A DNA stretch of 7,088 nucleotides, taken from an uncultured Lachnospiraceae bacterium. Lineage in GTDB: Bacteria > Bacillota > Clostridia > Lachnospirales > Lachnospiraceae. This document shows, in pieces, positions 1-6,474 of the stretch (within the stretch, counting starts at the first letter, position 1; the number at the start of each line of letters is the position of its first letter). The stretch lies in NCBI GenBank assembly GCA_946566415.1, contig CAMNWW010000107.1:1-7088 (forward strand), given 5' to 3'. The translations under genes and the position numbers were made by a program. Below the pieces are notes generated by a model. It saw only the letters and a program-made list of their open reading frames with translations. It had not been told where the DNA came from and did not search any database.

Positions 1-123
1 GCCAAGCTTGCCTACGAGACAGTCCGGCTGGAGGTCACGCTGGGAGACACCCCTTATAAAGGGGACGATATCCACATTGAAGTTGCAAAAAGGGATACGA
101 TATCCGAGGTGATAACCGTTTGA
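1..123 (+). CDS. C-terminal end of an unrecognised protein (cut by window edge)
   Basis: Frame 1 is open from the first base to a TGA at 121-123, giving the last 40 residues of a protein that starts outside the window. The peptide alternates hydrophobic and charged residues (for example VRLEVTLGD and DIHIEVAKRD), which suggests beta strands in a soluble or extracytoplasmic domain. I do not recognise the family. A second frame is also open for most of this stretch. I chose frame 1 because its composition is protein-like and its stop sits 37 bases before the next gene, as expected for an upstream operon partner. No terminator is visible between this stop and the DegV gene, so the two may be co-transcribed. 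Confidence 0.6.
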   Translation, partial: AKLAYETVRLEVTLGDTPYKGDDIHIEVAKRDTISEVITV

Positions 124-160
124 GGAAGAACAGTATAAAAGAGAGGAAAGGAATTGGGGA

Positions 161-1036
161 ATGAATAAGACAGCAGTTATTACGGACAGTAACAGCGGAA
201 TCACACAGGCGGCGGCCAAGGAGCTGGGGATTCAAGTGCTTCCCATGCCGTTTTATATTAATGACGAGTTGTTTTTTGAGGATATAACATTGTCGCAGGA
301 AGAGTTTTATCAGCGTCTGGACGAAGATGCAAATATCACAACTTCACAGCCGGCGCCTGCGGATGTGACAGGATTATGGGATCAGGTGCTTAAGGAGTAT
401 GACGAGATTGTACATATTCCAATGTCGAGCGGACTGAGCAGTTCCTGCGAGACAGCGATCATGCTGTCGGCCGACTATGAAGGAAGGGTACAGGTTGTCA
501 ATAATCAGAGAATTTCTGTGACACAGCGCCGTTCTGTACTGGAAGCGCTCAAAATGGCAAAGGCGGGGAGGAGAGCAGGGGAGATCAAAGAGCTGCTGGA
601 AGCGACGAGATTTGACTCAGATATCTATATCACAGTGGATACTTTAAAATATCTAAAGAAAGGCGGACGTCTGACGCCTGCCGCCGCAGCAATTGGTACA
701 GTCCTGAACCTAAAACCGATACTGCGTATTAAAGGGGAAAAGCTGGATGCATTCGCGAAGACACGGGGATGGAAATCAGCGAAGAGGACAATGCTCAAAA
801 CAATTGAAGATGTGATACAAAAGGATTTTGAAGGCTGCGACGGTCCTGCGGACCTTTATATAGACGCAGCGTATACTGGAAGCAGGGAAGAGGCTTTGGA
901 CTGGAAAGCAGAGCTTGAGGAAGCATTTCCGGGATACGATATCCATATGGATCCATTGTCCTTGAGCGTGACATGCCATATTGGGCCAGGGGCAAGGGCA
1001 GTTACGGTTACAAAGAAGCTTCATATAGATGAATAA
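161..1036 (+). CDS. DegV family fatty-acid-binding protein
   Basis: This 291-residue protein is the usual length for the DegV/FakB family. These soluble proteins bind a long-chain fatty acid and, in characterised cases, present it to the kinase FakA for phosphorylation. Family marks in order are the N-terminal DSNSGI loop (residues 9-14), the TTSQPAP segment (60-66), the SSGLS loop (89-93), and a C-terminal lid stretch beginning DTLKYLKKGGRL (160-171) and running through a GTVLNLKPIL segment. By analogy with FakB proteins, the Thr/Ser around 61-62 and Ser93 would hold the fatty-acid carboxylate. The ATG at 161 follows a GAGGAAAGG ribosome binding site at 143-151. No FakA kinase gene is in the window, so the ligand and partner are unknown. 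A TATAAA at 134-139 has no convincing -35, so transcription probably comes from upstream. The gene converges with tmcAL, with 33 bases between the stops. Confidence 0.93.
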   Translation: MNKTAVITDSNSGITQAAAKELGIQVLPMPFYINDELFFEDITLSQEEFYQRLDEDANITTSQPAPADVTGLWDQVLKEYDEIVHIPMSSGLSSSCETAIMLSADYEGRVQVVNNQRISVTQRRSVLEALKMAKAGRRAGEIKELLEATRFDSDIYITVDTLKYLKKGGRLTPAAAAIGTVLNLKPILRIKGEKLDAFAKTRGWKSAKRTMLKTIEDVIQKDFEGCDGPADLYIDAAYTGSREEALDWKAELEEAFPGYDIHMDPLSLSVTCHIGPGARAVTVTKKLHIDE

Positions 1037-1050
1037 CGGCAGAATATCCG

Positions 1051-1090
1051 AAAAAGCAGGAGATATGGTTCAGAGAATTCGTATCTCCTG
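1051..1090 (-). terminator. Intrinsic terminator of tmcAL, overlapping its stop codon
   Basis: On the minus strand, CAGGAGATA (1090 to 1082) pairs perfectly over 9 bp with TATCTCCTG (1065 to 1057). One base later comes a run of five T (1055 to 1051). The tmcAL stop codon (1072-1070) lies in the 16-base loop, and the 5' arm of the stem encodes its last residues. On the plus strand the same hairpin extends to about 12 bp with G-U pairs but is followed by TCTGCATTC rather than a T-run. It therefore looks directional for tmcAL and at best a weak stop for the convergent DegV gene. Confidence 0.7.
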
Positions 1091-2323
1091 TCTGCATTCA
1101 TTAAGGAAGGGACGGTAAAATTTCAAGGACACTGCTGATTCGTATAGATCGGCGGCAAAGCAGTCAGTCCGAAGCATTCTTCTTCCGAGATCAGAAACCG
1201 CATCCGGTCGGGCAGGATTCATGACAAGGGGAATCTGTGAGCAACGCTTGATTTCCCGCAGAACCCATTTGCTTTTTTGACAAAAGCCAAGAAGTCTTGC
1301 GTACTGGGAGAATCCTTTGGCAGCATAGGCGGCAAGATCCTCCTTCAATATATCCAGAAGAATATGCAGGAGCACCCGGCTTATCCTCGTATAAGTGACT
1401 TCCTTTGTCTTAAGTGAAGTGCAAAAGGTTTCCCAGTCCAAAAAATCATTGCGGCGTTTTATGATGCGATTGGCAAGATCCGGCGTTACATCCGCGTAGC
1501 CAAGGAGGGATTCCCTGGTCTGGGACAATAGTTTGTAGCGGAGAGGTAAAGAAAAATCATTGGCGCAGAGAGGGTATCGGATTCGATATAATTCCTGTAA
1601 AATGGGCATACAAAAGGAAGGCACCTGAAAAGACAGAGATTCCCATTCACAGTCAGAAATAGATTCCTGTCTTGTAAAAGATGCGATCTGTGTCCGGATA
1701 GAAGAAGCGGAACTAAATCCGTCAGACAACGACTTGTCGTGATGTCCGGATCCGCAGCGTGCCGCGGTATATGGGCGGATAGGGCTTCCTATGCGGGACA
1801 GAGCTTTAAGGTATTCAATTCCGAGCGCGTTATTCGGCGTATCAAGAATCTGCGCCAGGCGGGCGTCTTTCGTATATTCGGCCAGGGCTTTGCGTCTCGC
1901 AGCGGGAAAAGATGCGCCTTGCCGCAGATAGTTCTGAAGCAGGAGCTTAAAATCTTCTGGTTCCTTTATGAGAAGGGACGCTGCCTGGGAAAGGATTTCT
2001 ATATCGCCGCATTCGCTTCCAAAGCATAAACTGTCAATGCATCCCAGGCTTTCAAGCAGGGAAACGGCGCCCATGGCAAAAAGCTCGGCGCTTCCAAGGG
2101 AGTAACAGACGGGAAGCTCCAGCACGACAGAAGCGCCGCTTTTAAGGGCTGCCTCGGCGCGCAGATGTTTCGGCATAATAGCAGGCGCTCCTCTTTGTAC
2201 AAAATTCCCGCTCATCACAATGACGGCGGCATCGGAACCTGTTATTTCCAGAGCCTTTTCTAAATGATAGAGGTGTCCGTTGTGAAATGGATTGTATTCT
2301 GCGATAATCCCGGTGATTTTCAT
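1070..2323 (-). CDS. tmcAL: tRNA(Met) cytidine acetate ligase (TmcAL, formerly YlbM)
   Basis: This enzyme uses ATP and acetate to make N4-acetylcytidine at the wobble position (C34) of elongator tRNA(Met); it is the Firmicute counterpart of TmcA. The 417 residues match the family length of about 415. The N-terminus IIAEYNPFHNGH carries the nucleotidyltransferase HxGH signature (HNGH, residues 14-17), followed by SGNFVQRG (38-45), then LELP, FGSE, NNALGIEYLKAL and ASSIRT segments typical of the family. The open frame extends upstream to a TTG at 2392, but I start at the ATG at 2323. The family begins with MK-x-x-G-I-I-x-E-Y-N-P, and the extension would run through the probable promoter. The ribosome binding site is unusual: AAGGAG (2344 to 2339) sits 15 bases before the ATG, and a nearer AGGGA sits only about 2 bases before it. 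The gene diverges from mgtE and ends at a terminator overlapping its stop. Confidence 0.93.
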   Translation of the reverse strand: MKITGIIAEYNPFHNGHLYHLEKALEITGSDAAVIVMSGNFVQRGAPAIMPKHLRAEAALKSGASVVLELPVCYSLGSAELFAMGAVSLLESLGCIDSLCFGSECGDIEILSQAASLLIKEPEDFKLLLQNYLRQGASFPAARRKALAEYTKDARLAQILDTPNNALGIEYLKALSRIGSPIRPYTAARCGSGHHDKSLSDGFSSASSIRTQIASFTRQESISDCEWESLSFQVPSFCMPILQELYRIRYPLCANDFSLPLRYKLLSQTRESLLGYADVTPDLANRIIKRRNDFLDWETFCTSLKTKEVTYTRISRVLLHILLDILKEDLAAYAAKGFSQYARLLGFCQKSKWVLREIKRCSQIPLVMNPARPDAVSDLGRRMLRTDCFAADLYESAVSLKFYRPFLNECRQEIRIL

Positions 2324-2342
2324 ATTCCCTGTCAGAATCTCC

Positions 2343-2371
2343 TTGTATAATATTCTTGAAGAGATTATACT
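2343..2371 (+). promoter_or_regulatory. Candidate sigma-A-type promoter for mgtE
   Basis: TTGTAT (2343-2348) and TATACT (2366-2371) are separated by 17 bases. The -10 matches 5 of 6 consensus bases and the -35 is weak. Transcription would begin near 2378, leaving about 34 bases before the GTG start. That is too short to hold an M-box magnesium riboswitch, and I see none. Confidence 0.55.
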
Positions 2372-2392
2372 ATATAAAATGCTTTTGCGCAA
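2364..2392 (-). promoter_or_regulatory. Candidate sigma-A-type promoter for tmcAL
   Basis: Read on the minus strand, TTGCGC (2392 to 2387) is followed after exactly 17 bases by a perfect TATAAT (2369 to 2364). The -10 is strong and the -35 matches only its first three bases. A start near 2357 would give a leader of about 33 bases before the tmcAL ATG at 2323. The -10 overlaps the opposing mgtE -10. Confidence 0.6.
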
Positions 2393-2395
2393 AAG

Positions 2396-2404
2396 AAAGG
2401 GGGA
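2396..2404 (+). promoter_or_regulatory. Ribosome binding site that sets the mgtE GTG start
   Basis: AAAGGGGGA ends 7 bases before the GTG at 2412. An in-frame ATG at 2379 would fall at the predicted transcription start with no ribosome binding site, and the ATG at 2292 lies inside tmcAL. This makes the GTG the preferred start. Confidence 0.75.
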
Positions 2405-2411
2405 AATCAGA

Positions 2412-3764
2412 GTGGAATACGAGAAAATACTTGACTTTCTGGAGGCAAGACGCTTTAAACAGTTAAAAGAAGAACTGGCAAATTATTATCCGGTAGACAT
2501 CGCGGAACTTTTGGAAGAGGTAGAAGATAAACAGATGATCATCTTGTTCCGTCTTCTGGGAAAGGAAGAGGGAGCGGAGACATTTACCTATATGAACAGC
2601 GATCTGCGCGAGACACTGATCAATGCTCTTACGGATTCCGAGCTGGAAGAGGTTATGGACGAGATGTATCTGGACGATACAGTGGACGTCTTAGAGGAGA
2701 TGCCGGCAAATGTGGTGGACAGGCTCCTGATGGTGACGGATGAGGATACAAGAAAGCAGATCAATTTCCTGCTCCAGTACCCGGAGGACAGCGCAGGAAG
2801 CGTTATGAATGTGGACTACATCGCGCTGCGCCCGGACATGACGGTAGCAGAGGCGATCCTGAAAATCCGGCAGGTGGGGATCAACCGGGAGACGATCTAT
2901 ACCTGTTATGTTACGGAGAAAAAGAAACTGATCGGCGTGGTCGACGTCAAGGACCTTCTCACCAGCAGCGACAGCCGTACTATGGAGGAAATCATGGATA
3001 CGAATATCCTTTACGCCCGGACCACGGACGATCAGGAGGCTGTGGCAGGGACGATCCGTAAGTACGGACTTGTGGCGATTCCCATTGTGGACCATGAGAT
3101 GTGCATGGTAGGTATCGTTACAGTTGACGACGCTATGCTCGTCATGCAGGAAGAGACGACAGAAGATATCAGTATCATGGCGGGTGTCGCTCCGAATGAG
3201 GAGACATATTTCGGAACGAGTGTGTTTCAGCATGCAAAGAACAGGAGCGTGTGGCTTTTGTTTCTGATGCTGTCGGCCACATTCAGCGGTTTGGTTCTGG
3301 ATCATTTTTCAGCGGTGATCGTTGCGATGCCTGTACTCAATGCGTTTGTACCCATGCTGACCGGCACGGGAGGAAACTGCGGTTCGCAGAGTTCGACGCT
3401 TATCATACGGGGGTTGACCGTGGGTGAAATCCAGTTTCACGACATTTTCAAGGTCATTTTTAAAGAAATCCGTGTCGCACTGCTTGTAGGGACATTTCTA
3501 TCAATCGTGAATGGCGTCCGTGTCACGATCATGTATCAGGGAAAGGTGGAGAATCCGATTCTTCTGGCGTTCGGACTGGGAATTACACTGATTTGTACGA
3601 TCGTCATGGCAAAGACGATCGGATGCACACTTCCGCTGGCGGCAAAAAAGATAGGCTTGGATCCGGCGATCATGGCGGCTCCTCTCATTACGACCCTGGT
3701 GGATACCGGCACGACATTGATCTACTTTACGATCGTGTCTAGAATGTTCCAAATAAACGTGTGA
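2412..3764 (+). CDS. mgtE: Magnesium transporter/channel MgtE
   Basis: MgtE is a homodimeric inner-membrane Mg2+ channel gated by its own cytosolic Mg2+ sensor. From the GTG start the protein is 450 residues, the normal family length. It has an acidic helical N domain (about 1-125), a tandem CBS pair (about 130-250) beginning after DSAGSVM, a connecting plug helix, and five membrane segments from about residue 277 to the end. The pore signature MLTGTGGNCGSQS lies at 315-327. The last segment has PLITTLVDT with Asp431, the equivalent of the pore Mg2+-binding aspartate (Asp432 in the Thermus protein). It looks intact and functional. It diverges from tmcAL, and no terminator with a T-run follows its stop, so some read-through into rpsO is possible. 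Related MgtE proteins can also move Co2+ or other divalent ions, but the conserved pore favours Mg2+. Confidence 0.96.
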   Translation: MEYEKILDFLEARRFKQLKEELANYYPVDIAELLEEVEDKQMIILFRLLGKEEGAETFTYMNSDLRETLINALTDSELEEVMDEMYLDDTVDVLEEMPANVVDRLLMVTDEDTRKQINFLLQYPEDSAGSVMNVDYIALRPDMTVAEAILKIRQVGINRETIYTCYVTEKKKLIGVVDVKDLLTSSDSRTMEEIMDTNILYARTTDDQEAVAGTIRKYGLVAIPIVDHEMCMVGIVTVDDAMLVMQEETTEDISIMAGVAPNEETYFGTSVFQHAKNRSVWLLFLMLSATFSGLVLDHFSAVIVAMPVLNAFVPMLTGTGGNCGSQSSTLIIRGLTVGEIQFHDIFKVIFKEIRVALLVGTFLSIVNGVRVTIMYQGKVENPILLAFGLGITLICTIVMAKTIGCTLPLAAKKIGLDPAIMAAPLITTLVDTGTTLIYFTIVSRMFQINV

Positions 3765-3802
3765 ACGGCGGCTGAAAAAAGGATTGAAAAAGGGATATGC
3801 CC

Positions 3803-3832
3803 TTGACAGTGCGGGAAAAGGTATGCTATACT
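3803..3832 (+). promoter_or_regulatory. Strong extended -10 promoter for rpsO-pnp
   Basis: A perfect TTGACA (3803-3808) is followed after 18 bases by TATACT (3827-3832). TG at 3824-3825 forms an extended -10 (TGCTATACT). This is the best promoter in the window, as expected for a ribosomal protein gene. The predicted transcription start is near 3839. Confidence 0.88.
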
Positions 3833-3835
3833 TTT

Positions 3836-3914
3836 CCGGTGTGAAACCGGCGTTCGGCAGACGGAAGCTCCAACCGCTGCTTGATGCCTGGCAATTATCA
3901 GTATAACAGGAGGT
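3836..3914 (+). promoter_or_regulatory. Structured rpsO leader, candidate S15 autoregulatory RNA
   Basis: About 84 bases separate the predicted transcript start from the rpsO ATG. CCGGT (3836-3840) pairs with ACCGG (3846-3850), although its 5' arm may lie partly upstream of the transcript start. The main hairpin pairs GGCAG (3856-3860) with CTGCT (3877-3881) and CGG (3862-3864) with CCG (3874-3876), leaving A3861 bulged. Its 9-base loop contains CTCC (3868-3871), which can pair with GGAG (3909-3912) of the Shine-Dalgarno AGGAGG (3908-3913). At the base of the stem a G-U pair (3856/3881) stacks on a G-C pair (3857/3880), the step S15 recognises in 16S rRNA. Also, CCTG (3887-3890) could pair with CAGG (3907-3910). 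The pairings are seen in the sequence; S15 control is inferred. Confidence 0.5.
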
Positions 3915-3922
3915 AGTGACAA

Positions 3923-4189
3923 ATGATCACGAAAGAAATGAAAGAACAGATCGTCAAGGATTATGGAAGGACGCCCGGCGATACAGGATCACCGGAGGTG
4001 CAGGTTGCTATTCTGACTGCAAGAATCAATGACCTGACGGATCATTTTAAGGCGAACCCGAAGGATCATCATTCTAGAAGAGGGCTTCTGAAGATGGTTG
4101 GACAAAGAAGAGGACTTCTTGCATATCTTAAAAAGAACGATATCGAGAGATACCGCAGCTTGATCGAGAGATTAGGATTGAGAAAGTAA
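3923..4189 (+). CDS. rpsO: 30S ribosomal protein S15
   Basis: S15 is a primary binder of 16S rRNA in the 30S platform and contacts a three-way junction in the central domain. The 88 residues match the normal length of 88-89 and the whole protein reads as family-typical. The rRNA-contacting residues are all present: Thr21, Gly22 and Gln27 (junction), and His41, Asp48 and Ser51 (the G-U/G-C site, within KDHHSRRGLL). The ATG follows AGGAGGT (3908-3914) with 8-base spacing. The gene has its own strong promoter and is followed by pnp, the same order as in B. subtilis and E. coli. In several bacteria S15 represses its own translation by binding its leader. Confidence 0.99.
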   Translation: MITKEMKEQIVKDYGRTPGDTGSPEVQVAILTARINDLTDHFKANPKDHHSRRGLLKMVGQRRGLLAYLKKNDIERYRSLIERLGLRK

Positions 4190-4203
4190 TGTTTGTTGTT
4201 AAA

Positions 4204-4231
4204 GAGGCAGTTCCCGAAAGGGAGCTGCCTT
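4204..4231 (+). terminator. GC-rich stem-loop after rpsO without a U-tract (attenuator or processing site)
   Basis: AGGCAGTTCCC (4205-4215) pairs with GGGAGCTGCCT (4220-4230) over 11 positions including one G-U pair, closed by a GAAA tetraloop. G4204-T4231 adds a further wobble pair at the base. What follows is TAGCGCGAG, not a T-run, so a full rho-independent terminator is unlikely. It more probably protects the rpsO 3' end or partly attenuates transcription into pnp. Confidence 0.5.
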
Positions 4232-4287
4232 AGCGCGAGTTTATACTTGGAAGGGTATAATCATAATGATTGCGGCAGCGTATTATC

Positions 4288-4341
4288 TCCGAGACCACTG
4301 AAAAGTGTATTTTGGGAGATGCATTTTTCAGTAGTTTCGGA
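4288..4341 (+). promoter_or_regulatory. Long near-perfect stem-loop in the pnp leader, candidate RNase III site
   Basis: Bases 4288-4311 pair with 4318-4341 over 24 positions with a single mismatch (C4296/A4333), a few G-U pairs and a 6-base loop (4312-4317). No coding sequence explains it. It ends 39 bases before the pnp ATG. A duplex of about two helical turns is the type of substrate RNase III cuts. In E. coli the pnp leader contains such a hairpin, whose cleavage lets PNPase repress its own synthesis. The hairpin is directly visible; its role here is inferred. Confidence 0.65.
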
Positions 4342-4380
4342 AGTGCTGTGCCGGAATTGGAAAAAGAAAAGGAGAATACC

Positions 4381-6468
4381 ATGTACAAAAAATTTGAAAT
4401 GGAGCTTGCCGGGAGGACTCTGCGGGTAGATGTCGGGAGAGTGGCGAAGCAGGCAAATGGAGCAGCGCTTATGCACTATGGCGAGACGGTTGTATTGTCG
4501 ACGGCGACCGCATCTGACAAACCGCGGGAAGGCATTGATTTTTTCCCGTTAAGCGTCGAGTACAATGAAAAATTATATGCAGTAGGGAAGATTCCGGGAG
4601 GGTTTAACAAGAGGGAAGGCAAGGCGTCTGAGAACGCTGTTCTTACCTGCCGGGTTATCGACCGTCCGATGCGGCCGCTGTTCCCGAAAGACTATAGAAA
4701 TGATGTGACTTTGGAGAACTTAGTACTTTCTGTAGATCAGGACTGTGCACCGGAGCTTACCGCTATGCTCGGCTCCGCGATCGCTACGGCGATCTCTGAT
4801 ATCCCATTCGACGGGCCTACAGCGTCAACCCAGGTGGGACTTGTGGACGGCGAGCTGGTGTTCAATCCTACCGCGGCTCAAAGAGACGTATCTGACCTGG
4901 CGCTTACCGTGGCCTCCACAAAAGAAAAGGTTATCATGATTGAAGCGGGTGCGAATGAGGTTCCGGAAGATAAAATGATCGAGGCGATCTTTGCAGCGCA
5001 TGAGATCAACCAGAAGGTTATCGCGTTCATTGAAGAGATCGTAGCGGAATGCGGGAAGCCGAAGCATGAGTATATCAGCTTCGCCGTTCCGGAAGAATTG
5101 TTTGCAGAGATCCAGAAGATCGTACCTCCTCAGGAGATGGAAGAGGCGGTATTTACTGATGATAAGCAGACCAGAGAAGAAAATATCAAAGTAATCACAG
5201 CAAAGCTTGAGGAAGCGTTTGCAGAAAATGAGGAGTGGCTTGAAAAGCTGCCGGAAGCGGTATATCAGTATCAGAAGAAGGTTGTCCGCAAGATGATTTT
5301 GAAAGATCATAAACGTCCTGACGGAAGAGGAATTGAGGAGATCCGTCCGCTGGCGGCGGAAGTAGACCTTCTTCCGAGAGTCCATGGTTCAGCGATGTTC
5401 ACAAGGGGGCAGACTCAGATCTGTACGGTAACGACACTCGCGCCGCTTTCTGAGGCGCAGAGAGTAGACGGACTGGATGAGTCTGAAACCTCTAAGAGAT
5501 ATATGCACCATTATAATTTCCCGTCCTACTCTGTAGGCGAGACGCGCCCTTCAAGGGGACCGGGAAGGCGCGAGATCGGTCATGGGGCTTTGGCGGAAAG
5601 GGCGCTCGTTCCGGTACTGCCGACGGAAGAAGAGTTTCCGTATGCGATTCGTACCGTATCTGAGACGTTTGAGTCAAACGGCTCTACGTCTCAGGCAAGC
5701 GTATGCGCGTCTTCTATGTCGCTGATGGCTGCGGGCGTTCCGATAAAGACCGCTGTGGCAGGGATTTCCTGCGGTTTGGTGACAGGAGAGACAGACGACG
5801 ATTATCTGGTTTTGACGGATATCCAGGGGCTGGAAGACTTCTTCGGAGATATGGACTTTAAGGTTGCGGGTACGCACGAAGGCATCACCGCGATCCAGAT
5901 GGACATCAAGATCCACGGACTGACAAGGCCGATCATTGAGGAAGCGATCGCGCGTACCAGGAAAGCAAGGCTTTATATCATGGATGAGGTTATGTGTAAA
6001 GCGATCTCCGAGCCAAGAGCCGAGGTGGGCAAGTATGCTCCGAAGATTATCCAGATGAGTATTGACCCGATGAAGATCGGCGATGTGGTCGGGCAGAGAG
6101 GCAAGACGATCAATGCGATCATAGAGAGGACCGGCGTGAAGATCGATATCACGGATGACGGAAGCGTTTCGATCTGCGGAACAGAAGCAGAAGGAATGGA
6201 GAAGGCGAAAAAGATGATCGCGACCATTGTGACGGATTTTGAGGCCGGGATGGTCTTGGAAGGCGACGTGGTAAGCATTAAGGAATTTGGAGCATTTGTC
6301 GAGTTTGCTCCGGGCAAGGAAGGAATGGTCCATATTTCCAAGATTGCAAAGCATAGAATCAATCATGTAGAAGATGTCCTGACGCTGGGCGACCATGTAA
6401 AAGTGGTATGCCTTGGAAAGGATAAGATGGGGCGCATGAGCTTTAGCATTAAGGATGTGGCAGAGTAA
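4381..6468 (+). CDS. pnp: Polynucleotide phosphorylase (PNPase)
   Basis: PNPase is a trimeric 3'-to-5' exoribonuclease that degrades RNA with phosphate to nucleoside diphosphates, and can run in reverse. The 695 residues match the family. Two RNase PH-like domains flank a helical linker. The first contains IPGGFNKREG and RVIDRPMRPLFP. The second contains FTRGQTQ (340-346), YNFPSYSVGETRPSRGPGRR (378-397), the phosphate loop SNGSTSQAS (432-440, Ser437), and metal ligands Asp486, Asp492 and Lys494 in LEDFFGDMDFK, the same numbers as in E. coli. A KH domain carries GQRG at 571-574, and an S1 domain covers about 623-692. The ATG at 4381 has AAAAGGAG (4367-4374) with 6-base spacing. The in-frame ATG at 4270 is rejected because it would translate the leader hairpin. 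Expression probably comes from the rpsO promoter and may be tuned by the leader hairpin. Confidence 0.99.
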   Translation: MYKKFEMELAGRTLRVDVGRVAKQANGAALMHYGETVVLSTATASDKPREGIDFFPLSVEYNEKLYAVGKIPGGFNKREGKASENAVLTCRVIDRPMRPLFPKDYRNDVTLENLVLSVDQDCAPELTAMLGSAIATAISDIPFDGPTASTQVGLVDGELVFNPTAAQRDVSDLALTVASTKEKVIMIEAGANEVPEDKMIEAIFAAHEINQKVIAFIEEIVAECGKPKHEYISFAVPEELFAEIQKIVPPQEMEEAVFTDDKQTREENIKVITAKLEEAFAENEEWLEKLPEAVYQYQKKVVRKMILKDHKRPDGRGIEEIRPLAAEVDLLPRVHGSAMFTRGQTQICTVTTLAPLSEAQRVDGLDESETSKRYMHHYNFPSYSVGETRPSRGPGRREIGHGALAERALVPVLPTEEEFPYAIRTVSETFESNGSTSQASVCASSMSLMAAGVPIKTAVAGISCGLVTGETDDDYLVLTDIQGLEDFFGDMDFKVAGTHEGITAIQMDIKIHGLTRPIIEEAIARTRKARLYIMDEVMCKAISEPRAEVGKYAPKIIQMSIDPMKIGDVVGQRGKTINAIIERTGVKIDITDDGSVSICGTEAEGMEKAKKMIATIVTDFEAGMVLEGDVVSIKEFGAFVEFAPGKEGMVHISKIAKHRINHVEDVLTLGDHVKVVCLGKDKMGRMSFSIKDVAE

Positions 6469-6474
6469 ATCAAT

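Noticed and set aside
65..945. ACGATATCC occurring three times (near 65, 97 and 936)
   Set aside because: The copies are short, irregularly spaced and inside coding sequence, consistent with chance.
2292..2411. In-frame N-terminal extension of mgtE
   Set aside because: It overlaps the tmcAL start and both promoters. The GTG at 2412 has the ribosome binding site and gives the normal family length.
2691..3305. A 204-codon minus-strand open frame inside mgtE
   Set aside because: Its composition (many His, Asp, Arg) and complete overlap with an intact mgtE mark it as a shadow frame.
3790..3804. Small hairpin AAGGG/CCCTT after mgtE
   Set aside because: It has only 5 bp, overlaps the rpsO -35 box and has no T-run on the plus strand. 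On the minus strand a T-run follows, but no minus-strand gene is present to terminate.
4256..4261. Perfect TATAAT upstream of pnp, possible separate pnp promoter
   Set aside because: No -35 lies at 16-18 bases and there is no TG extension. It remains possible as a weak promoter but is not supported enough to list.
4270..4380. In-frame N-terminal extension of pnp from an upstream ATG
   Set aside because: It would translate through the leader hairpin and has no ribosome binding site. PNPase normally begins at the MYKKFEMEL segment, and a good AAGGAG precedes 4381.
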